A stretch of DNA of 64,000 nt. It comes from Hemicentrotus pulcherrimus (lineage: Eukaryota; Echinodermata; Echinoidea; Camarodonta; Strongylocentrotidae). Positions 38,234-51,475 of this stretch are shown piece by piece (the first letter of the stretch is position 1; the number at the start of each line of letters is the position of its first letter). The stretch lies in contig BEXV01000034.1 in the NCBI GenBank assembly GCA_003118195.1, positions 49,945 through 113,944 on the forward strand. Reading direction: 5' to 3'. The notes under the pieces are model-generated. The model was not told the DNA's origin and made no database searches. It was given only the letters and a program-made list of their open reading frames with translations. Made by a program: the position numbers and the translations under genes.

Positions 38234-38290
38234 GAGCCAGAAGGGCATTCACTCATATACTCTAGCAGAGCATTAACGCCCTGATGGCTC
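38234..38290 (+). repeat. Hairpin-family copy H7
   Basis: Left arm gagccagaagggcattcact, loop catatactctagcagag, right arm cattaacgccctgatggctc. Same orientation as H1 and H5. Confidence 0.8.
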
Positions 38291-39011
38291 CGAACAAGAC
38301 AATATGAGCTGGTCCAGCTCTCAGACTGGGCAAACCCTAATGATGCGTCATATGACATTTCCTGTGGAGAGGTGCAATGTTTAAACAGTATTATATAACA
38401 AGCGAGTCCTATTTTGACGGAAGAACAATGTCCATCTTCAAGAAGGATCTAGTGATACAGTTTGCAAAAGATGCCAAATATTTATTTGTCCCAACAGTAA
38501 ATGATAGTGTGCTGTACCTGTACGATTTATCAAACTACTTGTACATAAGAACCCCATCTCCCACATGTGAGACAAAAATTCCAATCAAGATAAAAGACAA
38601 AGACTTAAAAACTAAATTAGTCGTACCCCTTGTAAATTTGATATTTTTTGTATTGATTTTTGACTACAATTTACTCTGTACAGAAAATTTATAATTAAAA
38701 ATATATATATATTAATGATGGAAAAGATTGGTTTCTCACAGGGGATGTATAGAAACATATTTGCAATAATTGTATGTAGGGTGCATGTATGATTTAACAT
38801 CTTCTTTGGAAACGAAGGCATTTCTGAATTATTTTAATTCAAAGCTATTGGGAGGGAACCTCACAAGTTACGTCACAGAGTCGCCAATTTGTGTTTAATC
38901 GATCACAACTTCGAAACTTCTTAACTTTCTTATTCTTAATCGGATTTAATTTGCTGAACTTTCACTGACCTGATCCTCTCATTTTCTTCTTCTCTTTAAA
39001 CCAACTTAATA

Positions 39012-39063
39012 TCAGGGGTGATGACTCTGTGTTAAAGTTTATGAGTTAACAACCTTTTGGCTC
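39012..39063 (-). repeat. Hairpin-family copy H8 (decayed)
   Basis: ggtgatgactctgtgttaaa, then gtttatgagttaacaacc and ttttggctc. The loop orientation is opposite to H1. The left terminal arm is lost. Confidence 0.5.
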
Positions 39064-40258
39064 CAAACAGCTGATGTGTCTACAACCCATAAGGATCATC
39101 TGACGTAACATATCAAACCAGAAACAAATTGAATTCCAGAGAAAAATCACTCATACTACATCCTGAATGACACATGCCAAGATAGTCAAGGGGATGACAA
39201 CTGTCTCACATATTGCTTCCTTTTCTTCTTCTTGTCCAAGATTCTCAGAGAACAATGACCTCTTAAATCGTGCTGACAGCGAGACATTCAGCAAAATTAA
39301 TGAATTCCATTCATTTGTACTACTGTCTTTCCTCTGATGCAGTTATACATGAATTATGAGTAATGTGAGTTTCATGTAATCTGATTATTAGTCTGGTAAC
39401 AGAATGTCATGTTAACTGTCTCATATGATTCCATGGCTATTTTGGTATGACAATCCCTTCAGTAAACTTTTCAATCCTTTGTAGTAAGTGCTGAGCATGT
39501 GAGAGTTCACACTACACAGAGACATGGATAACATGAAGAAAGAGAGATTTAGAAGGGAAAGAGAGGGAAAGAAAGAGAAAGGACAAAAAAGGCATTTATA
39601 AAAGCCATTATTAGGGATGAAGCATTGGAAATACTGATAGCAAAGAATGTTTGATGGAAAACTACAAGTAATTAAAGTACCAATTTCCAAAATTTCTCAT
39701 ACACAAAAATAATGTCTTTCCTCAACAGATTTTGTTCAATATAGAGAATTAAAACAAAAAATAAAAAACAAATAAAATCGTTTATAGAAATCATATGCTT
39801 TTAAAATAAAAATTTGTTTAGTCTCATACTATCCATTACAGCTACTGAATATCCTTAGAGCTGCTGAGAGGCAGGAAAATTGGAAAAGCTCTGACACCCC
39901 CCCCCCATACTTTCAACCCAACAATTCTGCTACTGTACAAAAGAGAAAAGAGTGATAGTGGTGTTCTTTCTTGCAGCAGGAGATACATTGGAGGAATATT
40001 CCTCAACATGAGGTCCATTTTGCCTCACTCATTTGCAAGACAGCTGGCAAAACCATACTTGATCAGAGTCGTCCAAACAAAGCAATTTCTTTTCTAATTG
40101 GTAATATAGCACTTCAATGTTTGGAACGTGAAAACAACACAGAAATATAAGTCAAATGATACAGAAACATCTCTACCTCTTTGAAGTACAAGTGAAACAT
40201 CATTGGAGGGAGTACAGTAGTTCTATAGCGTAAATGAAATGTGCATGTTGTTTTTTAA

Positions 40259-40310
40259 GAGTTGGAAGGGTTTCAATTTGAAAACATATGATTCAACACC
40301 CTTCTGGCTC
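40259..40310 (+). repeat. Hairpin-family copy H9, variant arm
   Basis: Left arm gagttggaagggtttcaatt, right arm attcaacacccttctggctc. Both arms shift away from the consensus together in the caat/attc portion. Confidence 0.6.
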
Positions 40311-40983
40311 TCAGCACACAAGCCATCACAATCTGCAAAAACTCATTTCTCTTTAGAGTTTCCTTGCTTTAAAATATCATTATTAATTGATGTATTATAA
40401 GAATTACGACTCTATTATATCAAATTCATATGAAATGTCAATCCAACTTATTGCGCATTTTCATTTATAAACAACAAACAACTTGTTGGTCACATGAGGA
40501 CCATACCAGACTGAGCTGATTTAATATCTGAAAAATTGCAATACTTCCTTTAACATCTTTGTTGTAGATTGTAATTGAAATTGTCCAATGAAAATAATGA
40601 TCTTATGAATCATTAATCACAGATTGAAATACATCTCTCTTTCTTTCGGTTTTGATTAATTTATCAATACACCTGTTGTTATATTTCTGATTTGTGTTCA
40701 AACAGGTAAATGGGTATGCTTTATGAGCCATTCAAAATGTTGGAACAGATTACAATTGTCAAGGTCGAAGAACAAGGGCCAGTTTGCACTATCAATTGGA
40801 CATTAAATGAGCGAAACAATGACTTTGTGACCCCACAGTTTACAAAATTTTCACAGAGTTATTGCGTGTAAAAAATAACGAGTTACCAATGAATTACATT
40901 CTTTTTAAAGATTTGAAAGAGCAATTATTTTCGTCCACTGAGAGACAGAAAGGCACGACCTCTGAAATTATGTTGTCTTTTTA

Positions 40984-41037
40984 GAGCTAGAAGGGCATTA
41001 ACTCATAAACTTTAACAATGAGTTGTGCCCCTCTGAC
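40984..41037 (+). repeat. Hairpin-family copy H10
   Basis: Left arm gagctagaagggcattaact, loop cataaactttaacaatg, right arm agttgtgcccctctgac. A second ggctctcagcagatgata piece, matching the outer flank, follows at about 41069. Confidence 0.75.
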
Positions 41038-44000
41038 TTTGGACAGAAATATGAGATTATGGTATTTTGGCTCTCAGCAGATGATACCAGCAGTGAGGAT
41101 GCCCCTTCTACGGTTGCAAATCATGTGACCAAAATATATATTTATAGAATCAAAAAAAGCTTTTCACTCATATGTAATTTCTTTTCCTTCAAAATCACAA
41201 TCCAATTAATTACCAAATCTCCAGATCAATTACAAGACTATGGTTCTTGTCAAACAAATAATTATAAATCAAATCAAATCTTTGATATGGATGAACTCCT
41301 GTTAATCAAGCAAATAATAACCTGCCATTATAATACAATGGTTAAATTGAGTGAATGTAAATAAAACAATATTTTGATAAGTGCATGCATTTCGGACAAT
41401 ACACATGTTCTTAATGTCTGACAATATAATAAAGCAAATATAGACATTTCACAGACTGTCAATTGAAAAACTTCTCATTTTTATTTTCTTTCTCATATCT
41501 TCTTTTCATCTCATTTCCATGAAGTATCGTGCATATTAGACCAACAATACCTAAACCAGACAAAAAGAAAACATAAATCTTGGCAGAAGCCAATTTCAGC
41601 TTCAAAATCAAAGGTACTATAACAAAGAATTAATCAAATTCAATGGAAGAATCTCCTTCCATTTTCATCACAGACAAAGCCTCGTGAATAAGAGGGGAAA
41701 AGACCACAGGATATTGTAATTCATAGATAACTGGTAGAAAGACTGGTATCTACTAGCAATCAGAGATAATAGGTAATACTTGTAAGCAGAGAGTGACAGA
41801 TGTGAGTGCACTTTTGGACTTAGAGTGCAACTTATCCTCAGAAGATAGATATCTTCCTGCACTATTGGTCTTATTCACCGAGCCAACGCAACACGAGGCT
41901 CTTAACGTTTCTTTGGTATTGCTCTTCGTTCAAAAGACACAACCATATTCATCTTAATATGCTCCCTGAAAATTGAATCAATTTGTTTTAGAGATATACA
42001 GAGTATTATGTTTTAATCTTTCAGTCACAATTTTGGTTCTCCTTTCTGTCAAGGTCACACGCATAGGGCATCTTCTGAGGAGTATAGATACAGAGGAGCA
42101 TTTTGTACAATACAGGTATATGTTTCTAACCTTTGTACAGATCTTTATACACTTTTGGTCCTAAATCATTATTCCAGATGTGTTAATGTGTGAGCCTATG
42201 AGGTATACTACTTTTAATGACGGTTTCATCAAGCACAGTTTTATATTCATAAATATGCATCCAAACACATATATACTTCTATATTTAAAGAAAGAGGCTA
42301 ACTACAAAATGGAGTAATACATGTAAGCCATTATTAAATATGCATATGATCATACATGTACATGCATAACTAAATGAATGGAAGATTGACTTGAGTAAAA
42401 GAATAACAGAACAAATGGCTAAACCATAAAATTCATTTATCGTTCACTGTACAACATCAAGAGAAAAAGAGATAAACACAAGATCTTACTTTTTAAAAGT
42501 GGCATAAATAACTTGAAATTAAAAGCATTACATATGTAGCAAATCTGATAAAGTCCACATAGAATGTCACAGAAGCATGTAGCAAACCAAGATGGGAAAC
42601 CAAATACATATTTTAAAACCGATATCATGATCCTATGTTGACATACCAATATCACTTTTGACATTGACACTTAATCTAATTTAGGCCAAATATTTACACT
42701 TTTGCCCCATTCCAGCGAAGCTGACGAGGGGGAGATTTCTCATTCCAAGTTCATTCCCTAGGTCAACGAACTCCACGAAACAGGGGGATTTGAAATCAAT
42801 CGGCGTAGAGGCAATTTGTAAACATTAATTTCAACACTTTGTATGAGGGAAACTGGACCTGTAATGCGATACAATTATATGGGTAAACAGGGCAAGAGAG
42901 CATGCAGCCCGAAGGATAGAGACAGAAAATTAGTCAAGCCCACACACGTACTACAGTCTCAACTTTTCATATCAGTTTGTTAGATATTCATTCCTTTGTA
43001 CTTGAGGTTATCTTGTGTATACCGTTAGTCATTTTTAATCAGGCAGTCATTTTTAATCAGAGTGTGCCTCTTTCTAATGAAAAATTTGTCCAATTGCAAA
43101 ACTTTTTGATAATTGTTTCTGAATAAATTTTTAAAAAACCAAGGTTGAAATGTACACCACATGCAACATCCCATTATGATGTCTACCTTTTCCTAAAATT
43201 ATATCTGCTTTTGTATAATCAACTGAATTATAAAAAGCTCCTGGCTAAAAGGCATTGGAAACTGAGCTCATGTATCAAAACAAAAAATAAAGTATACTGT
43301 TTTCTCCTAGTGCACATTATTTTTTTCTTATAAAGCTACCGGTACATTTTTCTTAAACATAAAGAGCTGAGGCAAGTCGAAGGAAAGGTGTAGGCATGCA
43401 TGATGAATTTAAAGACTGATAAACAGAACAGAAATGTTTAAGATTATCATACAAATTAATGTGCTAAACATTTATATTACTTAAACTGAAAACAATATTT
43501 TTGTAAATGCAATACTACAATTTGAGATAAAATGTGGATTTGCCTCGTTATCCCCAAAGCATCATTGCATTAGGATCCATCTGGCCTCATTTCACAATGT
43601 CAACATGGCCAGTCGCACACAGAATGAACAACTGACGCGGAGAGAGATGCAGGACTGTGAACCCAGAGATAATGCAAGCTTAATCAACTTCTAGCTATGA
43701 TTCCGAACAAACGGAGAGGAAAGGCAATTGAATAAAAACTGGGGAATGAATAATAAACCTTTGGCAAAACGGAAAATTCAAAAGGAAGATACCACCTGCC
43801 ATCGTGCTGACAAATCAAACACTTTTCCCTCAGCTAGATACCTCGTTCTTTTCCTGTTCTATAGATGGTGTTACTCACAAAATTGTCTGGGCTGTAATAT
43901 GAGTAACGATCCTTTCGAAGGAAATGGGGGTTTATTTCTCTCTCCTTGTTTTCTTCTTCCACTTTCTCTTTTTACTTGTGTCCATTTCCTCAAGCAGTGA

Positions 44001-44923
44001 CCACAAATAGGGTTTTTCTTGTCCAGGGGGCAACGTCAAAAGAAAATAGAGTCTATCTTTTTCTGTTTTTTGTCCATTTCTTCAACTATAGCAAAGCATT
44101 ACTGACAATTGAATCATGGGAGAGGAGGGCAATAAAATACGTTTCCGTCTGCTGGTATTTTTCTCTTCTACTCCCTTTTTCTTTTATATTTTGGGGTGAA
44201 GGTGCAGAATAGAGGGCTGATTTTTAGCTCAACTGTCAATTCTATTTGAACTATTAAAACTGGATACTTTATAAAAGATATGTTCATAATTTGAATCAAA
44301 GGTAAGGGAATGAAAAGCACACAGGTTGCTCATGTGATTTCAGGAAATATGTTCATGATGGATTCATGAAAGTGTATTTTGAGGGGCATCAGCACTGTGA
44401 TAAGTACATGTATATGAGTTAACATACATCCTTCGTGATAAGTACTATGGGCAAAGAAGGAGCTTGATATCAGACTATTCTACAACTTTTTTTAAAGACC
44501 ATCTCTTTGAGTGACTGGACCTCCAAACTGGTACCAAATTTCCCTAGGCCTTTCAAATCCTGTCCAGACTTCAAGACCACTTGGAAGTTCAGACACTTGC
44601 CATTTCCGACCCTTAGAGGCACAGGCACTCGAGGAGGATAACAAGAATTTGTCTACCCTTCCCCTATTTTCGATACGGTTCTGGCATTGACATCTTTGGA
44701 CAAATATCTAGCCCATGGACGAAAATTGTGTGCTCCAGAAATTTGTCACAAATAAAAAAGGTTGTTCAGGATCAAATGGACTGAGTCTGTTGGGCGTCAA
44801 ATGTTGAGCTACAATATCTTTTTTGAAGGGTGTCAAAATAAATTAGTTTTTCTTTCTATTTTGCTGCCCATTTACATGTATATAATTTGCCAAGTTTGCT
44901 TCATCACTTTTGTTGTCTGGTGA

Positions 44924-44969
44924 GAGCCAGAAGGGTGATAACTCCTGTGTGTTAAGGTACATGAGTTAA
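44924..44969 (-). repeat. Hairpin-family copy H11, interrupted by a MITE
   Basis: Left arm gagccagaagggtgataact and loop cctgtgtgttaaggtacat are intact. The right arm stops after gagttaa, exactly where the MITE at 44966 begins. Confidence 0.75.
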
Positions 44970-45303
44970 AGGTAAAGACCAGTTTGGGAAAACGCCCCCC
45001 TCTCAAAAAATTAAATGGAAGATCTTATTACCAATCATGTCAAAGAATATGTTTTGACTATTAATACGTGATGATACAGATTTTGACGAGAAACCGCCTA
45101 CTAATCAATATATTTGGTAAATTATTATATCTATTTGGACCTGATACATATCCCGCACGTGTCGTGTAGTTCATCTTTCTGTGTACAGTGCTTTTAACTT
45201 GACCAAGACTGGGTCTAATTTCTTATAATTTTGACAATTCCAGAACCTTGCAGACTTATATGCTAGAAGATCAACCTTTTCTGATCGATTCCACAACGCT
45301 TCT
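44966..45303 (-). mobile_element. TTAA-flanked MITE, truncated copy
   Basis: It starts ttaaaggtaaagaccagt and follows, base for base with scattered changes, the reverse complement of the element at 50075-50450 (shared words include ttaccaatcatgt, gatgatacagat/gatgataaaaaa, cctactaat, atatttggtaaatt, cagaaccttgcag and tctgatcgattccacaacg). The last ~45 nt and the second terminal repeat are missing. Confidence 0.8.
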
Positions 45304-45629
45304 GCTTCATAGCAGACAATGTTCAAGATGTTTACAAAATACACATCACCCACAGTTTAATTTGTTATTTTCATCTGTTTTGCCTAAATGTCATCTTTAT
45401 ATGCTAAAAAGTACATTCCAATCAAATCCTGATTTCCTTTTCATAGAATCGGAGGCAATGTAAATAACAACATTGGTCCTGGAAGCACCCATGCCAGCTT
45501 CCAAATTACCCAGTGGAAGAGTAGAAAAGATGCCCTTGGCTCAGGAAGCAACCTGTTAGGGGTGAACTGCTGGGGTGTGTGTTGTTTCAAGTGGTGTTAA
45601 TTATCCCCTACTTATAGCTACTAAGCTAG

Positions 45630-46060
45630 TGTTCAGACTACGGGATATTTGTACAAAACTAGCGCAACAAAACTTCATAAAGAATCATTAAATAGCGAGG
45701 AGCGTACAGACAAGATATCAACATTGTGTTATGAAGAAATGTTAAACAGTGTATACAAAAACTAATGTTATGGAGGTCAATCAACATCATGACATCTGGT
45801 TAATTGAAATCATGACATCTGGTTAAATATTGGTGCGCACACGTAATAAGCCCCGCCCACATACAATTTTCATACGATACAACGTTACTGGAACCCAATC
45901 TGATTTTTTATCAAGTTTTTGTTTGAGATTTGAGACGATGCTCAAATCAAGCTTTTTGTTTTTCGACCATTCTTTGTATGACATTCAGATTAGAAAAAAG
46001 TTAATTACTTATTATCACGTTGGTACGCAATAAATTCTGGTGGTATGAACGCGGAGTAGG
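45630..46060. mobile_element. MITE-like element with GTTCAGACT-type ends
   Basis: Begins tgttcagactacggg and ends near ggtatgaacgcggag. The internal segment ggaggtcaatcaac, then gcgcacacgtaataagcccc and gcccac, has an inverted relative in 47860-48240. Confidence 0.45.
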
Positions 46061-46755
46061 GAAACATATCTCCCCCTCCCATCACACCAGGAATCTCTGG
46101 AACAGATTGAAGTGTCCGATTTTGTTACCCCTAAATGGCCTAGCTGACAGACAACAGGTCCTTGTTTCTGAACTATTTGTAATGTAAATGTATTAACACA
46201 TAATCTCTTTTGTTGATATCATTAAAGGTTCAATTTAAATATAAACACTTTATCCATGATGGTTAGTTACTTTGGAGGCTGGGCTTTATTAAGCAGGGTA
46301 ATTATGTCAAAGTGCCATTAGTGTCACTGAGTGATGGATACGAGTGCTGTAGAAGTGGCCAATTATTATGAATAAACAAAGTGGGCAATTTCAAAGTTTA
46401 TTTTGTGAAATAAACAATTAATCCATTTATGACACCATCTGTTCCACACAATTTAGTAAATGCAAACACAGGATTTTGAAGAGGAGAGGGGTGGAGTGGG
46501 TGGGTGAGATAATAGTGCAGGAAGTGGGAAGTGGTGCAGGATATGATAAGGAAGGGATTAGAGAAGATAAGAGTTAATTGTTCCTCATATTAATGAGATG
46601 ATAGTGAATGGATTCCTTGATGAAGAAAAGTTAGAACTGGTGAAAGTGGTAATGGTAAAACTTTCTTAGGTAGATAACATGTAAGAGAAAATGCAATTTA
46701 GCAGTGTGTGGGATGGTATTTGTTGTCATATAGTTTTCAATGTTCTCAAGTAGGT

Positions 46756-46756
<1 letters not shown>

Positions 46757-46789
<33 letters not shown>

Positions 46790-47075
46790 CCTTCCCTCGT
46801 TCCCTCTCTTTCTCCCTCCCTCCTACCCACCTCTTGGATGTGGAATACAAGTACATTCATTGTCTCTCTCTCTATCTCTTCGAGTCAATCTCTATCTTTC
46901 TCTTTACCCTCTCTCTCACCCCATGGACCTGCAATACATGTCCGTTCTCTCTCCCCACCCTCTACCTCTACCCACTCCCTCCTTCCCCTCCTCCCCCCTC
47001 CCGCCTCTCTCACCCTACAGACCTGCAAAAAAAGTACATCCATTCTCTCTCCCCCTCCGTCTCTCCCTACCAGAC
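46757..47075 (+). repeat. TC/CCCT-rich low-complexity tract
   Basis: (TC)n at about 46757-46786 followed by 290 nt of pyrimidine-rich sequence with three tacat/tacag-spaced units. Frames through it give Ser/Leu/Pro low-complexity peptides only. Confidence 0.85.
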
Positions 47076-47775
47076 CACTGACATATTCAATTTAGAGAAT
47101 AGTTGTGTCCCTAGTGACCACTAATTGCCTGCATGTTGGTACACCAGAATGGATGCAGGAAAGCAACCTTATTTGGGGAAGTCATTTACACCTCCGCAAA
47201 TAATATTTCAACACGTTTTACCCCCTACGCACTAATTAACAGGTCTGTGAAGGAAAACGTGCAAAGTAAACACAGAGCTCTTTCATTTACCATAACAGAA
47301 GAAAATTCTGTTCTTTCCAGATCGATGTACTGCACATTTAGTTAACCATGAAAGGACTGTTATGTCTAGCACTTCAACAGTCATTTTGCCCAAAACAAAC
47401 TAATTCTATGTTTTTTATACCATTTCAAAAAGCATTTTCTCTTTTAATATATATTACATTTCCCAGGTTCCAAATGTATTATACATTTGGCAAATGAAAT
47501 GACATTGACACATCAAATCTTTTGACATACAAGTTTCCTTTCCATAATAATTTCTGTTAATGTCCTACATGACAAGGCTGGACATACTCTGAAGCAGGCA
47601 GGTCCATGATTACCGGAAGCTTCTCAACTCCCTATCAAACTAGCGGCCAATAATCTTTTCTTTCCTTTACAGCCCACCTATATTTCAAGAAACTAATCTA
47701 TAAAGAGAAAGAGCCTGTCAAATCTTATCATATCAAACTTAGAAATGTCCAGGCACTGAACTGAAATCTGTTCAA

Positions 47776-47810
47776 NNNNNNNNNNNNNNNNNNNNNNNNN
47801 NNNNNNNNNN
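47776..47810. other. Assembly gap (35 N)
   Basis: Run of N inside the largest intron. Confidence 0.99.
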
Positions 47811-47859
47811 AAATGTGTAGAAATACAGAGAACGGACATCGAATAATTCTTGTCATGCC

Positions 47860-48240
47860 CCGTTCAGACTTCAAATTAATCCTTTAGCTACAGTGTATGT
47901 GAAAACCATATAGTTGCATATACATGTATATGAATAAATAAGACATTATTTCTATTTCAAACGTTTTATAATGAAACGTGTTTGAGCATTATTTTGTAAT
48001 TTTTTAAACTCCATGCAATCCTTTGGAATAAAGGTCTAACTGTAGCATCAAAACAAAACCATATAACAAGGCGTGGCTTATTGTTAGCACACACTGATGA
48101 TTGGTCCGGCGTCACGTCGATTGACCTCTTCAATGCTTTACAAATCCTTATTTATACTATGCCCCTTTCGCTATACGATGATTCTTTATTTGATGTTCTT
48201 TCTGTGAGTTTCATATCACTTTCCTCTGGTCTGAAAGGGC
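47860..48240. mobile_element. MITE-like element, inverted relative of 45630-46060
   Basis: Starts with gccccgttcagacttc. Its reverse complement contains gaggtcaatcgac, gtgtgctaacaataagccac and gcc, matching the 45630-46060 element. The right border is uncertain, perhaps at ctctggtctgaa. Confidence 0.4.
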
Positions 48241-50074
48241 TTATAGACTGGCGATATCAATATACCAAAGATGGTTCCCTGGATGGATGAGCCAAGATCC
48301 AAGAAAGAAAAACAAAGTAACTCCTATCAATTTGCCGCCAAATCCGATCATGTAAGAGATGCCATCAAAACTGATTTTGAACAAGTCATCTCACACAAGC
48401 GGTAGTCTGCAGAAGCAGGCCTAGTTCGAACCCTTTTCAAATTATCCACAAGTATTTGCCCTTCCAAAATAAGGCTGCAGATTTAGTGTTTCATTATAGT
48501 CTATGATAAAGAAGGGATCTGGTGGAAATATTCTTGTCCTCAAACCAAAGTCAATTTCAGAGCAGAGAACATATCACAATAATTGTTCAATGAAAAAGCT
48601 GAGAGCAGGAAAGACTTTAACTATTTTTAGGTTTACACAGATCAAACACCATTCTGCAAACACAGGAATTGATTAACTATTTAATTTATAGACAATAGAA
48701 TTGAATTCATTCGCAATTATGCTGTTAATCATTCTACTAGATGATAGAATAACTAAAAGTAAAATGTATAGTAAATTAGTTAACAGCAATATAGCTTAGT
48801 CCCTTTTTTATAGTGTTTATGATAAATTATAGAAAGCATTTAAGTCTGAGACACAGACTACAATTTACAAAGTCATATTTTGAGGGAGTTATCAATATGA
48901 CAGACTGCTACCATGCAAAGCAATTTCTTTACATCCTTTCATCAAAGTACAATCACTTTTTATGAGCAGGAGGAGACACATATGATAGACAAGGCATTGT
49001 CAGCGTTCAGTTATTGACATTTTGATACTTTTTAAAATGAACTTGTCAAGTTACAGTTATATCTGTTCTACTCTGTTACAGTTTGTTCCTTTTAAAAATT
49101 TGTATCACAATCCAAAGTTATCTTTAATATAATATTCTTTTATATGGTGCTATGATCTCTTGGATTTTGAAAAATCAAATATGAATTAATGATATAAATC
49201 ATTATTTCGAATGTGGCTTGTACAAGTGTCAATTTCAGCACACCCCAGGACTGGAGAATTTCACAATTAAAACATTCACATTTCACATTTCAGAACAATC
49301 TGTTGACAGGATATCAAATACATTGCTATAATATAAAGGTCAGCATTTAATATTCTCTAGGAACACAAAGTCAATAAAACAATAAAAACATGTCTCCCTT
49401 TGTGTCATAAACTGCAGTCAATTGCTTCAAGTTAAAAAAACTCCCTGATAAGAAATATCATATACTCTGTGCAAACAAATCTTTGGACGCAGTTTCCTCT
49501 TCTTTGCCATAATATTTTCTAAATAATAAATATATATCTTTATATAATTTCTTGAATACACATAATTCAATGAACTTTGGATGTTAAGGCAATTGGTGCA
49601 CCTACTCAGTCTATAATAAATGGACCTTATCTCGATGGTAATGAACTATGAGCGATGCCAACTTGGATACATGTCTACAGACTGCGTGATATATCCCAAG
49701 CTCTCCTGGCTCATATGGAGTTAAACTTAGGTGTGTCAATGACATGATTTTAGATCAACATGAATCATCAATGCTTGATCCAGATTTATTAATGGAGATG
49801 TCATTCTTCATGTATTGACATTGCCAACTAAACTAGAAGCTGATTCATAGAACATTTTATGCAAAATGTTGCAAATGCTGTGTAAAATTACATATATTTC
49901 CCTTCTATTCTTACACAGGGATCACCAATATTATTTCAAGCTTTCTAGAGCTAGAAACAGTTTTCTCTATCATGTATTTATTCTTGCCTTCTCTTCAAGC
50001 AACCTTCCACTTTTTCATAAATAACTATTGAATAGTACTTTAATTTGGCAAAAAGTCCTTTTAGAAATATGAAA

Positions 50075-50450
50075 TTAAAGGTAAAGACCAGTAATGGTCA
50101 TGCGATTGCATTGTGAAAGAAACGTTGTGGAATCGATCAGAAAAGGTTGATCATTTAGCATCTAGCATCTGCAAGGTTCTGGAATCATCAAAATGATAAG
50201 AAATTTGGCCCATTCTTCGTAAAGTTACAAGCACTATACACAGAAAGATATATATGGGACTACCCTATATCTCTCACAGACCATGAGAGAAACAAATTTA
50301 CCAAATATATGAATTAGTAGGCTGTTTCCCTGCAAATTTTTTATCATCATGTATTAGTCAAAGCATATTCTTTCACATGATTGGTAATACGAGCTTCCAT
50401 TTCATTTTTTTTAAAATTGGGGCGTTTCCAATACTGGTCTTTACCTTTAA
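50075..50450 (+). mobile_element. TTAA-flanked MITE, full copy (376 nt)
   Basis: Both ends are ttaaaggtaaagaccagta and its exact inverted copy tactggtctttacctttaa. There is no coding capacity. Related copies are at 44966-45303 and 58814-58982. The TTAA at each end and the TTAA insertion site of the 44966 copy suggest a piggyBac-type target, but assignment to that superfamily is inference. Confidence 0.85.
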
Positions 50451-51389
50451 GCTAGAAATTATTATCAAACACAAACAGGATACCTGGGTGGTCTCACTGC
50501 AAGCCAAAGAAGTTTAATTTGTTAATCATGCTGTTTACATTATTTCTGCTAAAAACAGGACTGCCATATTAAATGAAATATATTAGAAATACATGAAAAA
50601 CTATGTACAGAAGTAAAGACTTAGCCATAATTACATAGTGTGTCAAATGATTTAATCACAATATCCAATTTCTAAACCAACCATGAATATTTACTTGTCA
50701 AAAAGCTCATTTTACGATGTGCTAAGCCTAAGAGCCAGAATTGCTTTAAAAGCCCTTTTTAAAAAGTTTTATAGACTCTTTGAATATCATGATGTACGGG
50801 TAATGCCTGTCTAACTCCAAAAACACGATGTGCCTCATGCCTCCCAACACACAAACAAGCAGTTGCCTCCTCTATGGATGAAAGTTCATTAAGGGACGGT
50901 AATTAAGACCTTTAATCAAGACGATAATCACACGTGGCACTGCACTAGCAAAACAGCCCATCTTTAAAGGGGAAAACATGTCAAGTGGTGTTTGCTTTAC
51001 CAGTATGTGTCTGATGGCTGATCGCTTGAAATGAGAGACCATATGGCATTATACAGGTAAAGTTCTTTTAATAAATCAAAAACAAGTAACAGCATCTGCT
51101 CATGAAAATCAAATGAAAATGGTGAATGTTGAATAGTAATGACATAGGCGCTAACATTTCGTTATAATCCGTTCACTTGGTTCGCATAAAATTAAAATGA
51201 TACAAGGAGTTTGGAGTTTGAATTTAAGCCAAAGAGAAAATATATAGTGAAATAAGATGTAGGGAAGAGAAGTGATGAAGACAGAAAGAAATAAAATTTA
51301 AAGGGAGAAATGTGATAATAAATATAAAGGGAAAAGGAAAAAAAACATACAGAGAAAAGACAAAAATAGATACCGGTAAATATTAAGAT

Positions 51390-51393
51390 AGAA

Positions 51394-51426
<33 letters not shown>

Positions 51427-51475
51427 CCGAGAGAGAGAGAGAGAGACAGAGACAGAGAGAGATTCATGAAAAGAG
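51390..51475 (+). repeat. GA microsatellite
   Basis: (GA)n with a few interruptions, about 200 nt downstream (in gene sense) of the module A1 donor. Confidence 0.9.

Noticed and set aside
38377..38694. Plus-strand 105-residue frame
   Set aside because: AT-driven composition, no homology or signals recognised.
46708..47124. Three overlapping Ser/Pro/Leu-rich frames
   Set aside because: Translation of a TC/CCCT-rich tract; all three frames are open for the same trivial reason.
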